64,000 nt of DNA, from positions 1 to 64,000 of the forward strand of contig JALCCG010000047.1 of assembly GCA_023212695.1 (NCBI GenBank), written 5' to 3'. The position numbers and the translations under genes are program-made. Shown here one piece after another: positions 18,156-28,534 of this stretch; position 1 is the first letter of the stretch; every line of letters starts with the position of its first letter. Under the pieces are notes generated by a model, which was not told the origin of the DNA, made no database searches, and saw only the letters and a program-made list of their open reading frames with translations. This DNA is from Sporisorium sorghi (taxonomy: Eukaryota; Basidiomycota; Ustilaginomycetes; Ustilaginales; Ustilaginaceae).

Positions 18156-20252
18156 CATGGCAAACGTGTAACGATTTTCGATCCCCGCCAACACACTTCC
18201 TTCAACAGCCCTGTGCGGTGCTTCGATGTCGCTTCCTACGCCTGTTAATCCCCAGCCACCGGGTCCATTGTTGGCGACCCGGAAGCGCTGGTGCGTTTGT
18301 TGAGAAAAGGCTGGTTGAACATCCGCGACCCGGGTCTGTCATGTGAGTCTAAAGTGGTTTGCAGGAAAGAAGACCCGCTTGCCCGCTGTCGGGTCCGACA
18401 AGAAGCCTTTGCTGATGTTCTGGAAGAGATCTATCACATGCAAGTGCTACTGCTGCTTTGAAAGCGTGTCGAGGCGATCTGATCCGCTCCGCCCTCTGCG
18501 CCATGCGAGACCACGCAGCGGAGCGGTAGACGACGTCCTCGGCAAAGCGAGCGTGATTGCTGCTGCTGGACAGCCCATCTTATCTCTCTCCGCAGGGCGC
18601 ACCCTTTCACACATGCCGCACGAGCTTCCGTTGTCGAAATAGTCTACCAATGCGCTGTACGCCAAGAACGTGCAGAACAGCTCTCTGCTCCGCGTGGGCT
18701 TTGGTTGGATTGCAAGGCTCGGATGCCACGAAGCGCTAACGATTCAGCTGATGGTTTCGGATGCCGATTGTTGATGTCGGGCAGGCACACAGACAGGCAT
18801 CCGTATATTGTCCAATCCGAACACAGGAAGAGCGCAAGACGGGTTCTGCATCAAAAAGTGCGCTGCTTCTGCTGCTGCTTGTCCACTCTTCTGATGATCC
18901 TTGAAATTGTAGACGCCATTCTCCTCATCGGCCCCTCCGAAAAGTCGGGCCCGCCGTCGAAGCAGACCTTGGCCCGACCCTTGCACTGGTTTCGGCTTCT
19001 GACCTCGAATCGAAATGCATCACATTGAATCGAAACTGTCGATGACAATGAGCCACACCACCGAAAAAGGCGTTCGTTCGGCTTCTGTTTGTTTGCTTTC
19101 TTCGGTTCACGTCCGCGACGCCACTGCTCGAGTGCCCGAAATGCGAACACGGCACTTGGCCAGTCAAAATCAAGCGAAAACGTGGTGAAAAAGAAAAAGG
19201 AGAGACCCTTTCCTTTCGCCCTCTTCTCTTGCTCTGCCTCTTTTCACTCGGTTAATTTGCTTTTCCCGCTGTGAAGCGTTGGTTGACTCAAGCGTTCCTT
19301 ATGCAGCTCAGTCAGTGTCACAGACGGCGTGCGTGCAGCAGATTGTTGTCCACTCTGAGCAAGAACAGCAGACTGAGCAGCTTCTACCGAAAAGGCCCTT
19401 CTGTGGCTGCTTTTCTTGCTTCTCTTTGGCCCGTCCGTGTCCGAGACCCAAATTTCCTCGCAACCGCACGCTCAGCCCGAATTTTCGCACCTTTCACCTT
19501 GTCTTCGTCGCCTTGCTCCTTTCTTCCTCCTCATCACCTGCGTTTGCTGTTTGCATACAGTAGGCCACTCAGCACGGCATACAGCCAGCCTTTGTTTGAG
19601 CCGCGGCTGTCTTTTCTTCTCCTCCTCCTCCTCCTTCATCATTGTCGCCATCTGCTGGTACTTGTTCCGTCGGCTCGCAAGCAGTCAGCTTGTCAAGGCC
19701 TCATCACCTCTTTTGTCCCGTCGCCATCGACCCTTCGCAGACGAAACAAAGTTCGCCGCGTCACGATCCTCGTCTCGACCTTTGTCTTGCCCTTCCATTA
19801 CATCTTCTCGATTCGACTACACAACAGTCTGCGCGCTGCATCTCGGCACGAACAAAGGTCTCATCGCATCCACATCCATCTCTTTGAGCAACAAGTGTCG
19901 CAGTACCGACGAGACATCACGTTCTTGCAACAGACGCATCCTCAGCATACTCGGCGAGAAGACACGCCATTTGCCGCCAAGCGCGTCCAGTTCAGCACAG
20001 AACCATACAGAGCTCAAGAACGAAGCCGACCTCTCAGCTTTCTGCACCGACCCGCAGATCCGAACAAAGGGCGCATCGCTCTGTCATACTCTTCCAGCGA
20101 GCCTCGAAGTATCGAGCAACAGCGCAAACTCGGACAGGTACGCGCAGCGTCAACAAACCACCGACGAAGACCACGCCGACGCGCGAGACAACACCACTAG
20201 CGGCGGCTCCATCCGCCAGTCAAGGTGCTCTGACAGCACCAACAAGATTTTG
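18156..20252. other. Long leader/intergenic region before the zinc-cluster factor; no gene seen
   Basis: A 2.1 kb spacer, pyrimidine-rich from about 19,200 onward (TCTTCTCCTCCTCCTCC near 19615-19640), consistent with a long promoter and 5' leader for the transcription factor at 20253. Open frames here (for example 19271-20200, 309 codons) are rich in Arg, Ser, Leu and His without recognisable domains. No tRNA-like structure was recognised. Confidence 0.5.
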
Positions 20253-23200
20253 ATGCTACCGTGCCCACCAAAAGGCTGTACCATGCCGGAAGCAATGAGT
20301 AGTGTGGTAGACGAAAACATTGCCGATCCATCCTTGGATGCCTCGGGCAACAAGCGCAAGAGGGTAAGTGTCCATATTCTCGCTTCGAGGACCTCCTTTC
20401 ATCCCTCCGAGCCTTTCTCGCTCCCCCATCCCCCCATTCACACAGCGAGCGTCCGAACTCACTCGACCGTCTCTGGCAAGATCACGACACTGACGTTTAC
20501 CTCTTTCCCCTCTTTCGCTTTCCTTCCTCTCTCTCTCTCTCTCTCTCTCTCTCCGGCCATTGCAACAGATCTGGGCCGCTTGTGAGCCGTGCCGCAAGCG
20601 CAAGTCGAAGTGCGACGGCCAGAACCCATGCGGAGGATGCATCTCCACCATCAAGACCGCCATGCTCCCTGTCAACGCATCCACCCTCCAGAACGGCACC
20701 ATCGACGAGAGCCTCGTCCAAGCAAGAGCGCAAGAGCTCTGTGTATTTGACTGGAACCGCAAGCCGCGCGGTCCCAAGGGCAAGAAAGCTGCCTTTGCCG
20801 CTGCGTTCGGCGTCGAGAATTCGAGCAGCTTGGGCGGCGCACCACGCAGCCACGCCAGCGCTGGTACAGCATACATCGAAGCTCAGAAACGTGTCCTCGA
20901 CGAGTCGCAGCATGTCGGCCGTCCCGTGGTCAATGGTGATGCTGCATCTGCATCCACGTTGACAGCTCCGGACAACGGCAGCGCCCACTCGAGCTACAAC
21001 GTCTCGCCCACTTCAGCACCCAGCTGGCCAGATACGACAGCCATGACTCCCTATCCAAACGGTGCGCCGCATTATCAGCACTATTCGTCCACTGCCGTCC
21101 TGCAGCCGTCCGGTCCCGCCAACAACAATGGCTCGTACATGCCCACTGCAGAGCTCCATCACAGCGGCTCGAACGACAGCAGCACCTTTTCCTCGTCCGA
21201 ATACAGCTCTTACCCCTATGGCGGGCACCCAACAGAATCGAATACCTCGATCTCGACATTTTCGCCGCCGATCGTCTCCGGACCGTCGTCGAGACCCATG
21301 GGAACCGATGAGCGTCCTCTCAAACGCACCGCCTACGAGTATCGTGGCATAGAGGACCACGCCGGCAAGGTGTCACTCAGTGCGTGGGATGCCCTGGCCG
21401 AAAGCGCAAGCCATCCGCGCTCCAACAGCGTATCCAGCCTACGACGCTCGCAAAACTCGGCAGGCACGTCACCCACCGAGTTCAACCGCCACGGCGCATC
21501 ACCAGCCCGATCGCAAGGCTCGGGCAGCTTCCCTGCTGCATCGCCCCAGTCGGACGGAAGCGTCAACTACTTCAACGCAGCGGCCAAGCTGTCGCCGATG
21601 GGCGGCGACAATGGCGACTCGCGCTATCACGACCAGTCGATGCTCATCAACCGCCTCAAACCGTACTACACGGAGAAGGACCGCCCCTTTGTGGCGCTGG
21701 CCATCTCGCAGTTCGAGGCGCTCGACTCGTTTGAAAAGATGATCCCATCGCGGTATCTGTTCGGATCGGCGCCAGGTGCGGGCGGGCGCGATCCACCGGC
21801 GCACGTGCTGCTTGCTCTGCTCGCCTTCTTGGCGCATCGCACCTTGCTGTTGCCGGACAGCATGAACATCGAGGACCTCGACCTGCAGGCCGGCGACGTC
21901 GTGATGCGCTGCGCAAACAATTATGGCCGACTCGAAGGCGAGGACCGCAAGCAGATGCTGTCGTTTGCGCGTCGCAGTTGGTCGCTCGCCAACGACCTCA
22001 TGCTGCAAAAGATCCGCAGCGGCGACGTCGATCCCAGGCTCATCATCACGGGCATGCTTCTCGAGATGGGCGCCGGCGAGGACGGTCTCAGCAGCAAAAG
22101 CCTCGTACAGCGCAAGATGTGGCTCTTCCGCCTGGCCTACTGCTGGCGACTCCACCAACTGGACGCCAAGCCCGACTCGGAGAGCTGGACCACACCATGG
22201 GATGGTCCCGAGGTGCTGCAGAAGGCGCTGGACATCTCGGGCGGGACCACCACCGAGGATCCGCGAGCACCGCTGCCACGCGCGGCCGACACGCGCACCA
22301 TGGTTAAGGATCCCATCGAGCTCGAAGCCATCCGCAGGCAGGTCTCGCTTATCGTCACAGCAGCATACTGGGTGCAGACGGCAGAGCTGCAGGTGCCCAA
22401 GTTTGACGTCTACACCATGGAACTCGAGCCTGCCAATGCCGACGACTACATCCACCACGGCTCCAACTGGACGCCCAAGGTGCATCCTGCCTCCAACGGC
22501 TACCTCACGCAGACGCGTGACCTCATCTTCCGCACGTACGGCCGCCTCACACGTCTGTTGCATACGCCCCTTGCCGACATCTGCACCGGCCACTCGCCCG
22601 AGCCCGATCTGCAGCACGCCATTACTGAGATGGAGATGACGTTGGACTGGCTGGTCGAGCGCATCGGCTCCGTGACCTACGATGGGCCCGAGATGCCTTT
22701 GCGCGTCGCAGCCTTTCTGCACTCGCGCATCGTGGCGCTGCTTATGTACCGACTCTTCACCTCGATCCAGGCGTTCTTCTTCCTGTTCCCGGAACGCACC
22801 ACGGCCAAGACGGACAAGTCGCTTCGCATCGCATCGACGCTAGTGCCCAAGGACGAGCAGCGATCCAACTTTGAGATGATCGCCGGCGGCTACATGGCGC
22901 CCGAGTCCGAGAGTGAGGACGACGGTGCGGCCGGGCGCGACTTCCAAGGCCGAAAGCTGCTGCCGCGACCGCAGTTCTCCCGACACCCAATGAAGGCGTC
23001 GATGGCGGTTCTGTGGGAGACGGGCGCCGTCGCCAAGCGGCTGCTGTCGTTGCATCGAGCTCGCGACGCTGCGCTGGAGCCTATCGAAGGCGGCACTGCC
23101 GAAGCGTGGAAGAATGGCGAGGGCGAAAAGACGGGCAACGAGGTGGGCAAGACGATGGACGCGTCTCTGCGTGCGGTGCGGTGGCCGCGCCACCTGCGCC

Positions 23201-23526
23201 TGTTTGCACAGCACGCCTACGCCATGGCCGCCGAAGCACACGTTGCAGGCGCCTCGTGGGGGGACACGTACGGCGACAGCCCTGGATGGAAGAATCCGGC
23301 GTCGTTCGATCTGCTGCCTGAGTTTAGCAACGAGCACATCGAGAGCGGACTGTGGGACACGGGCGATGCGTTCCTCGAGTTGCTGGAAGCCATGGCCAAG
23401 ATGGGCAGCACGCATGCGCGCAGCAACGAAGAGTCGACGTTGCGCTACCGACAGGAACGATGGAACTGGGCCAAACGATACCAGCAGCCGCCGAGTGGGC
23501 TGACGGGCATGCCCAATCCGAAGTAG
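20253..23526 (+). CDS. Zn2Cys6 zinc-cluster transcription factor with fungal-specific TF domain
   Basis: Two exons, 20253-20363 and 20569-23526, with a 205-nt intron (GTAAGT...CAACAG, CT-rich before the acceptor), giving 1,022 residues. The first in-frame ATG is 20253 (MLPCPPKG); 20283 is an alternative. Exon 1 ends in NKRKR. Exon 2 opens with the zinc cluster IWAACEPCRKRKSKCDGQNP: C42-x2-C45-x6-C52-x5-C58-x2-C61. The sixth Cys is not where expected; the next is C95 in LCVFDWNRKPRGPKGKK, after 33 residues. Residues 90-350 are Ser/Pro-rich. From about residue 400 the fungal TF middle-homology domain follows (FEKMIPSRYLFGS; LLALLAFLAHRTLLLPDS; MWLFRLAYCWRLHQLD). Expected to be a nuclear DNA-binding regulator; targets cannot be inferred. 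The CGG-half-site preference of the family is general knowledge, not shown here. Confidence 0.88.
20527..20552. repeat. (CT)n tract in the transcription-factor intron
   Basis: About 13 CT units immediately upstream of the CAACAG acceptor. It probably serves as an extended polypyrimidine tract. Confidence 0.85.
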
Positions 23527-23897
23527 TGTGTCGATGGAGCGCCGAGTGAAGGGTTTAATCTATACCTCCTTCAGACAGCATGATTGTGGGAAAGATGTGC
23601 CTGTGTGAGCCTGAGGTCAGAATGTGAGGGCTGTGCAGAGCGGTTCTTAAGGGCAAGAGAGAGAGAGACTGAGATGAGCTCGCTCGTCTGGAGGTCAGGG
23701 TCGTGGCCTTTGGTCAGGGTTGCTTTCATCTGACGCTTCGAGTCTTTGGACAGTTGTGTCGAAGCATTGAGATGCTGCAGCTGCATACACCTTTGCGTTG
23801 TAACGAGCTGGCAGAGCGAATTGACACTCTCTCCAAGTCTTCGAAGAGCAAGTAGATTGCAAACAGGGGCTAATAGTACAGAAGGTGGAACTGAAGC
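23527..23897. other. Convergent spacer, transcription factor/UMP1
   Basis: A 371-bp spacer of 3' sequence from two converging genes. A short GA run lies near 23658-23668. Nothing else is seen. Confidence 0.5.
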
Positions 23898-24564
23898 TTA
23901 GAGGCCAAGACGGCGCTCCATGACGGTGTGCATTTTGGGAACGTTTGCCGAGTTTTCAGCTGCGGCGAGGCGGGGCGACCGAATCAGGAGGGGTGGGCAA
24001 GGAATGTCAGCGGCTGGTGAACTATATGCACGACCCGGCATAGCGATGAAGACTTACAAGGAAGAAAGTCTCGGGGCTCGATGCGTTCGTCGTCGCCGTT
24101 GAGGATGTCGAGGTGCACCTTGGAGATCGAGTTGGTGCTTCGGGTTGGGTCGAATGCCGGGTCCTGTGCGCATCAAAATCGCCGCGCCAGTCAGTATCAC
24201 TCTCCCTCCCCTCTCGTCTCTCTTCATATCCCACAATGCCACTCACATAGCTAGCAATCTTGCGCTCCATCAGAATGTGAGCGGGTGCGCCAATGCCGTG
24301 AATGTTGCGCTGCATAGTCAGCTTCAAGTTGTCGCGCGTCGCCTCCCAGTTCTCCAAGCGGTTCTGGATCGGATGATGCGAGTGCGTCGACACCTGATGC
24401 AACACATTGTTGTGGCCGTGACGCATGGTATCGTGCACACCGGCATAGACGGGATGCGAAGTCGCCGAGTTGGACGACGTCGACGTGTGCGATGCGTAGG
24501 TGGGGGGCACGAGCACGTAGCTCGGCTCGGCTTGACGCTGCTGCTGTTGGGATGCGGAGCTCAT
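23898..24564 (-). CDS. UMP1: Proteasome maturation factor UMP1 (POMP)
   Basis: Three exons on minus: 24247-24564, 24058-24163 and 23898-23959, giving 161 residues. Introns are 83 nt (GTGAGT...GCACAG) and 98 nt (GTAAGT...CCGCAG); phases 0 and 1 match exactly. The protein is a short-lived chaperone inside half-proteasomes that coordinates dimerisation and beta-subunit processing, and is then degraded. Family features: a disordered Ser/Gln N-terminus, HPIQNRLENWEATRDNLKLT followed by MQRNIHGIGAPAHILMERKI (the conserved N-W/F...RNIxGxxxPxxxxME core), then DILNGDDERIEPRDFLP and the C-terminal HTVMERRLGL, which parallels the KLG ending of human and yeast family members. It is divergently arranged with MTR4. 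Confidence 0.93.
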
Positions 24565-25048
24565 CTTGCTTTAGGTGGTGGCTCTCACGAGGTGGTGATG
24601 GAGTGAGAAAGATGATGATGAGGGCGAGTTGAGGGACAAAAGTGGAGCAGAGCAAGCGGGTCCGTGTGTCAAGCTTTGTGTTGCTCAGCTGTGCTCGAGC
24701 GTGTGCGTGGCTGCCGACTCGATCACGAGGCGAAGGGTATTTTTTCGGCAATGTTAGACCTCTACGAGGTGTATCTGTAAGCATGACCAAGGCTGCCAGG
24801 GTCTTTTGAGTCAAAATTCTGAAATTTCTCTTTTTGAAGTCAAAAAAAAAAAAAAAAACAAAAAAAAAACAAAAAACGAAAGGGCCCAAGCTGAGCAACT
24901 CGAGAAGAAAAGCGAGGCAGCACAGCAGTCAAATTCTGACACAAGACTCGTTCTTGTCGATGACGAGCATTCATTTTGACACCTCGCCACTCTTCTCTCA
25001 GCCACCATCACCACGTAGCACCTCTTATCCATCTTCTCAAAGGTCAAC
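24565..25048. promoter_or_regulatory. Divergent UMP1/MTR4 spacer with poly-A tracts
   Basis: A 484-bp shared upstream region. Near 24841-24880 lies an A-rich run broken by single C residues; on the opposite strand this is a T-rich element. No other gene is seen. Confidence 0.5.
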
Positions 25049-28000
25049 ATGGATCCAGACGGTCTGTTCGACTTTCTTGCTCCCGCAGAGGCTGCTCCCA
25101 GCCCAGCCGCTTCGTCAGGCTCTTCTCCTTCCAAGAAGCAAAGGAAACGATCCAAAGCGGCGGCGGCGGCAGCAGCAGCTGCCTCCTCCTCATCCAGCAA
25201 AGCGGCCGCTTCACCACAGACAAATGACGCTACAAAATCCGACTCGCAAAACGGCCATGCATCAGCTGCAAAAGACAATGGCGACGGTGACGTTGCTTCC
25301 GATGACGCCGAGTCTGCACCAGGCCCTTCTAAACGCCAGAAGCTCAATGTTGCCGTGGACAAGTCAGCTCCCGTTCCCACTGTGGTGACAGACGAGTTCA
25401 CCGATCAAGGCTCACAAACCATCCCAGTCGATGCGAGCCTCGCGCCCTCCGACTCTGCAGATGTGAGCGGGACGGCTGCCGCGTCCGGTGACGTCGACGG
25501 TGCCTCTGCTGCTGATGCCAAAAAGATGCACGTCACTCATTCCGTGCGCCATCAAGTCGCCCTGCCTCCCGACTATCCCTACGTCCCCCTCTCTCAACAC
25601 GTACCCAACGATCCTCCCGCCAAAGAGTACAAGTTCACCCTCGACCCCTTCCAGCGCAACTCGGTCTCCTGCATCGAGCGCAACGAATCGGTGCTCGTGT
25701 CGGCACACACCTCGGCAGGTAAAACTGTCGTCGCCGAGTACGCCATCGCCCAATGTCTCAAGAACGGTCAGCGTGTCGTCTACACCTCTCCCATCAAGGC
25801 GCTGTCCAACCAAAAGTTCCGCGAGCTCACCGCTGAATTCGGCGACGTCGGTCTTATGACGGGCGATGTCACCATCAACCCCTCGGCGTCCTGCCTCGTC
25901 ATGACCACCGAGATTCTGCGTTCCATGCTCTACCGCGGCTCAGAGATCATGCGCGAGGTGGCATGGGTCGTGTTCGACGAGATCCACTACATGCGCGACA
26001 AGGAGCGTGGTGTCGTCTGGGAAGAGACCATCATCCTCCTCCCACGAAAGGTGCGCTACGTCTTCCTCTCGGCTACCATCCCCAACGCCATGCAGTTTGC
26101 AGAATGGATCGCGCATACCCATGCGCAGCCATGCCACGTCGTCTACACCGATTTCCGTCCCACGCCGCTCCAGCACTACCTCTTCCCTCAAGGCGGCGAG
26201 GGCATCCATCTTGTCGTCGACGAGCGCGGCACGTTCCGCGAGGACAACTTCCAGAAAGCCATGGGTGCGCTCGCCGACTCCAAGGGTGAGGACGTCGCTG
26301 ATCCCAACGCTGGAGGCGGCAAGCGTCGTGGACAGGTCAAGAAGGGCGGCAATGCAGGCAAGAAGGGCCCCTCGGACATTTACAAGATCGTCAAGATGAT
26401 CATGGTCAAGAACTTCAACCCCGTCATCGTCTTTGCCTTTTCCAAGCGCGAGTGCGAGGCGCTAGCAGTTCAAATGAGCAAGCTCGAGTTCAACACGGAC
26501 GACGAAAAGGAGATGGTCTCTACCGTCTTCTCCAACGCCATCAACGCCCTCTCGGAAGAGGATCGATCTCTGCCCCAGATCGAGCACATCCTGCCCCTCC
26601 TCCGCCGTGGCATCGGCATCCATCACGGAGGTCTCTTGCCCATCCTCAAAGAGGTCATCGAGATTCTGTTTCAAGAAGGTCTCATCAAGGTGCTCTTTGC
26701 TACAGAGACGTTCTCCATCGGTCTCAACATGCCTGCCAAGACGGTCGTCTTCACTGCCGTCAACAAATGGGACGGCAAAGAGTTCCGCAACCTCACCTCG
26801 GGCGAGTTCATCCAGATGTCTGGTCGAGCCGGTCGACGTGGTCTCGACGACCGCGGTATCGTCATCATGATGTTTGACGAAAAGCTCGAACCCAGTGCGG
26901 CCAAGACCATGGTCAAGGGCGAAGCCGATCGTCTCAATTCGGCGTTCCATCTCGGGTACAACATGATCCTCAACCTGATGCGCGTCGAAGGTATCTCGCC
27001 AGAGTACATGCTGGAGCGTTGCTTCTTCCAATTCCAGAATGCTGCTTCGGTGCCTGCGCTCGAGGCCGAGCAGAAGGCGGCCGAGGAACAGCGAGATCTC
27101 ATCAAGGTCGAGCGCGAGGAAGAGGTCGCCGAATACTACGACGTCAAGCACCAGCTCGAGACGCTGCGCAAGGATGTGCAGACCGTCATCACTCACCCGT
27201 CGTACGTGTTGCCCTTCTTGCAGCCGGGACGACTGGTCAAAGTGTGTCACGACGATCTCGACTTTGGATGGGGTGCCGTCGTGTCGTATGAGAAGCGTCT
27301 GCCCAACACACCGGGCAAGCGTGGGCCTGCCATTGACCCCAATGCGCCGCCTCAGAACCACTACGTCGTCGATGTGCTGTTGCACTGCGCGTCCAATCCG
27401 GCGTCCAACTCGTCGGACAAGAAGTCGGACAACAAGAAGTCGAACAAGGACGACGTCGCCAGCCACGTGCTCCCTTGCCCTGAGGGGAAGAAGGGCGAGA
27501 TGGTGGTTGTGCCTGTGCTGCTCTCAACGATCCAGTCGCTTTCGGGGATCCGTATCTTCCTCGCCAAAGACCTGCGCCCGACCGAGCCTCGCGAGACGGT
27601 GCGCAAGAACCTCGCCGAAGTGCGCCGCCGCTTCCCCAAGGGCGTCCCCCTCCTCGACCCGATCAAGGACATGAAGATCAAGGACGAGTCGTTCGCGCAC
27701 CTGGTGGAAAAGATCAAGATCCTCGACGACAAGCTCTCGTCCTCCCCCCTGCGCAAGGACAAGGACCTGCCGCGCCTCTACGCTGCCTACGCTAAGAAGC
27801 AGGAAGCGCAAGAGGTCGTTTCGGGCATCGCGAAGAAGATCGCCGCGGCGCACTCGGTGCTGCAGCTGGACGAGCTCAAGTGTCGCAAGCGCGTGCTGCG
27901 TCGACTTGGATTCACAACGTCAGACGATGTCGTTGAGAAGAAGGGCCGAGTCGCATGCGAGATCTCGACGGGCGACGAACTCCTCCTGACGGAAATGATC

Positions 28001-28459
28001 TTCAACGGCGTGTTCAACGACCTCACCCCGCCACAATGCGCTGCGCTCCTCTCGTGCTTCGTCTTCGGCGAAAAGTCAACCACCCAGACCCGGCTGAACG
28101 AAACCCTAGCCGCGCCACTGCGCATCATGCAGGAAACCGCACGCCGCATCGCCAAAGTCTCGATCGAGTCCAAGCTGCCCCTCGTCGAGGAGGAGTACGT
28201 CTCGAGCTTCAAAGTGGAGCTCATGGACCTGGTCATGCAGTGGTGCAACGGCGCCAAGTTTGCCGAGATCTGCAAAATGAGCGACGTGTTCGAGGGTAGT
28301 ATCATCAGGTGTTTCAGGAGGTTGCAGGAGTTGATTCGGCAGTTGGTCCAGGCGGCGAAAGCCATTGGAAACGAAGGGTTGGCAGAGAAGTTCGAGAAGA
28401 CGCTGGCGATGCTGGAGAGGGAGGGTAGTATTATTTTCTCGCCTTCGTTGTATTTGTAG
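25049..28459 (+). CDS. MTR4: Exosome-associated Ski2-like RNA helicase MTR4 (DOB1)
   Basis: Single exon, 1,136 residues. The ATP-dependent 3'-5' RNA helicase feeds nuclear RNA to the exosome as part of TRAMP-type complexes. Residues 1-165 are low complexity with an Ala8 run and a basic patch. Helicase motifs: Q-type [20 protein letters not shown], motif I AHTSAGKT near 217-224, Ib [25 protein letters not shown] at 310, [33 protein letters not shown] and [37 protein letters not shown] near 590. After the helicase core comes the arch/KOW insertion ([20 protein letters not shown]) and a C-terminal DSHCT domain ending [14 protein letters not shown]. The KOW arch and the ending distinguish MTR4 from cytoplasmic SKI2. 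Its stop lies 75 bp from the stop of the converging nucleotidase gene. Confidence 0.96.
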   Translation: MDPDGLFDFLAPAEAAPSPAASSGSSPSKKQRKRSKAAAAAAAAASSSSSKAAASPQTNDATKSDSQNGHASAAKDNGDGDVASDDAESAPGPSKRQKLNVAVDKSAPVPTVVTDEFTDQGSQTIPVDASLAPSDSADVSGTAAASGDVDGASAADAKKMHVTHSVRHQVALPPDYPYVPLSQHVPNDPPAKEYKFTLDPFQRNSVSCIERNESVLVSAHTSAGKTVVAEYAIAQCLKNGQRVVYTSPIKALSNQKFRELTAEFGDVGLMTGDVTINPSASCLVMTTEILRSMLYRGSEIMREVAWVVFDEIHYMRDKERGVVWEETIILLPRKVRYVFLSATIPNAMQFAEWIAHTHAQPCHVVYTDFRPTPLQHYLFPQGGEGIHLVVDERGTFREDNFQKAMGALADSKGEDVADPNAGGGKRRGQVKKGGNAGKKGPSDIYKIVKMIMVKNFNPVIVFAFSKRECEALAVQMSKLEFNTDDEKEMVSTVFSNAINALSEEDRSLPQIEHILPLLRRGIGIHHGGLLPILKEVIEILFQEGLIKVLFATETFSIGLNMPAKTVVFTAVNKWDGKEFRNLTSGEFIQMSGRAGRRGLDDRGIVIMMFDEKLEPSAAKTMVKGEADRLNSAFHLGYNMILNLMRVEGISPEYMLERCFFQFQNAASVPALEAEQKAAEEQRDLIKVEREEEVAEYYDVKHQLETLRKDVQTVITHPSYVLPFLQPGRLVKVCHDDLDFGWGAVVSYEKRLPNTPGKRGPAIDPNAPPQNHYVVDVLLHCASNPASNSSDKKSDNKKSNKDDVASHVLPCPEGKKGEMVVVPVLLSTIQSLSGIRIFLAKDLRPTEPRETVRKNLAEVRRRFPKGVPLLDPIKDMKIKDESFAHLVEKIKILDDKLSSSPLRKDKDLPRLYAAYAKKQEAQEVVSGIAKKIAAAHSVLQLDELKCRKRVLRRLGFTTSDDVVEKKGRVACEISTGDELLLTEMIFNGVFNDLTPPQCAALLSCFVFGEKSTTQTRLNETLAAPLRIMQETARRIAKVSIESKLPLVEEEYVSSFKVELMDLVMQWCNGAKFAEICKMSDVFEGSIIRCFRRLQELIRQLVQAAKAIGNEGLAEKFEKTLAMLEREGSIIFSPSLYL

Positions 28460-28534
28460 GGGTTAAAGGGGTGCGAGAGGAATGGAGATGATGATGACGT
28501 TTGTGAAGATGGGATTGTGTGTGTGTGTCTGTGT

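Noticed and set aside
19106..19130. tRNA B-box-like GGTTCACGTCC
   Set aside because: Deviates from the B-box consensus and no matching A box or cloverleaf could be found nearby.
19271..20200. 309-codon plus-strand frame upstream of the zinc-cluster factor
   Set aside because: Arg/Ser/Leu/His-rich translation of a pyrimidine-rich leader in another frame from the transcription factor; no domain.
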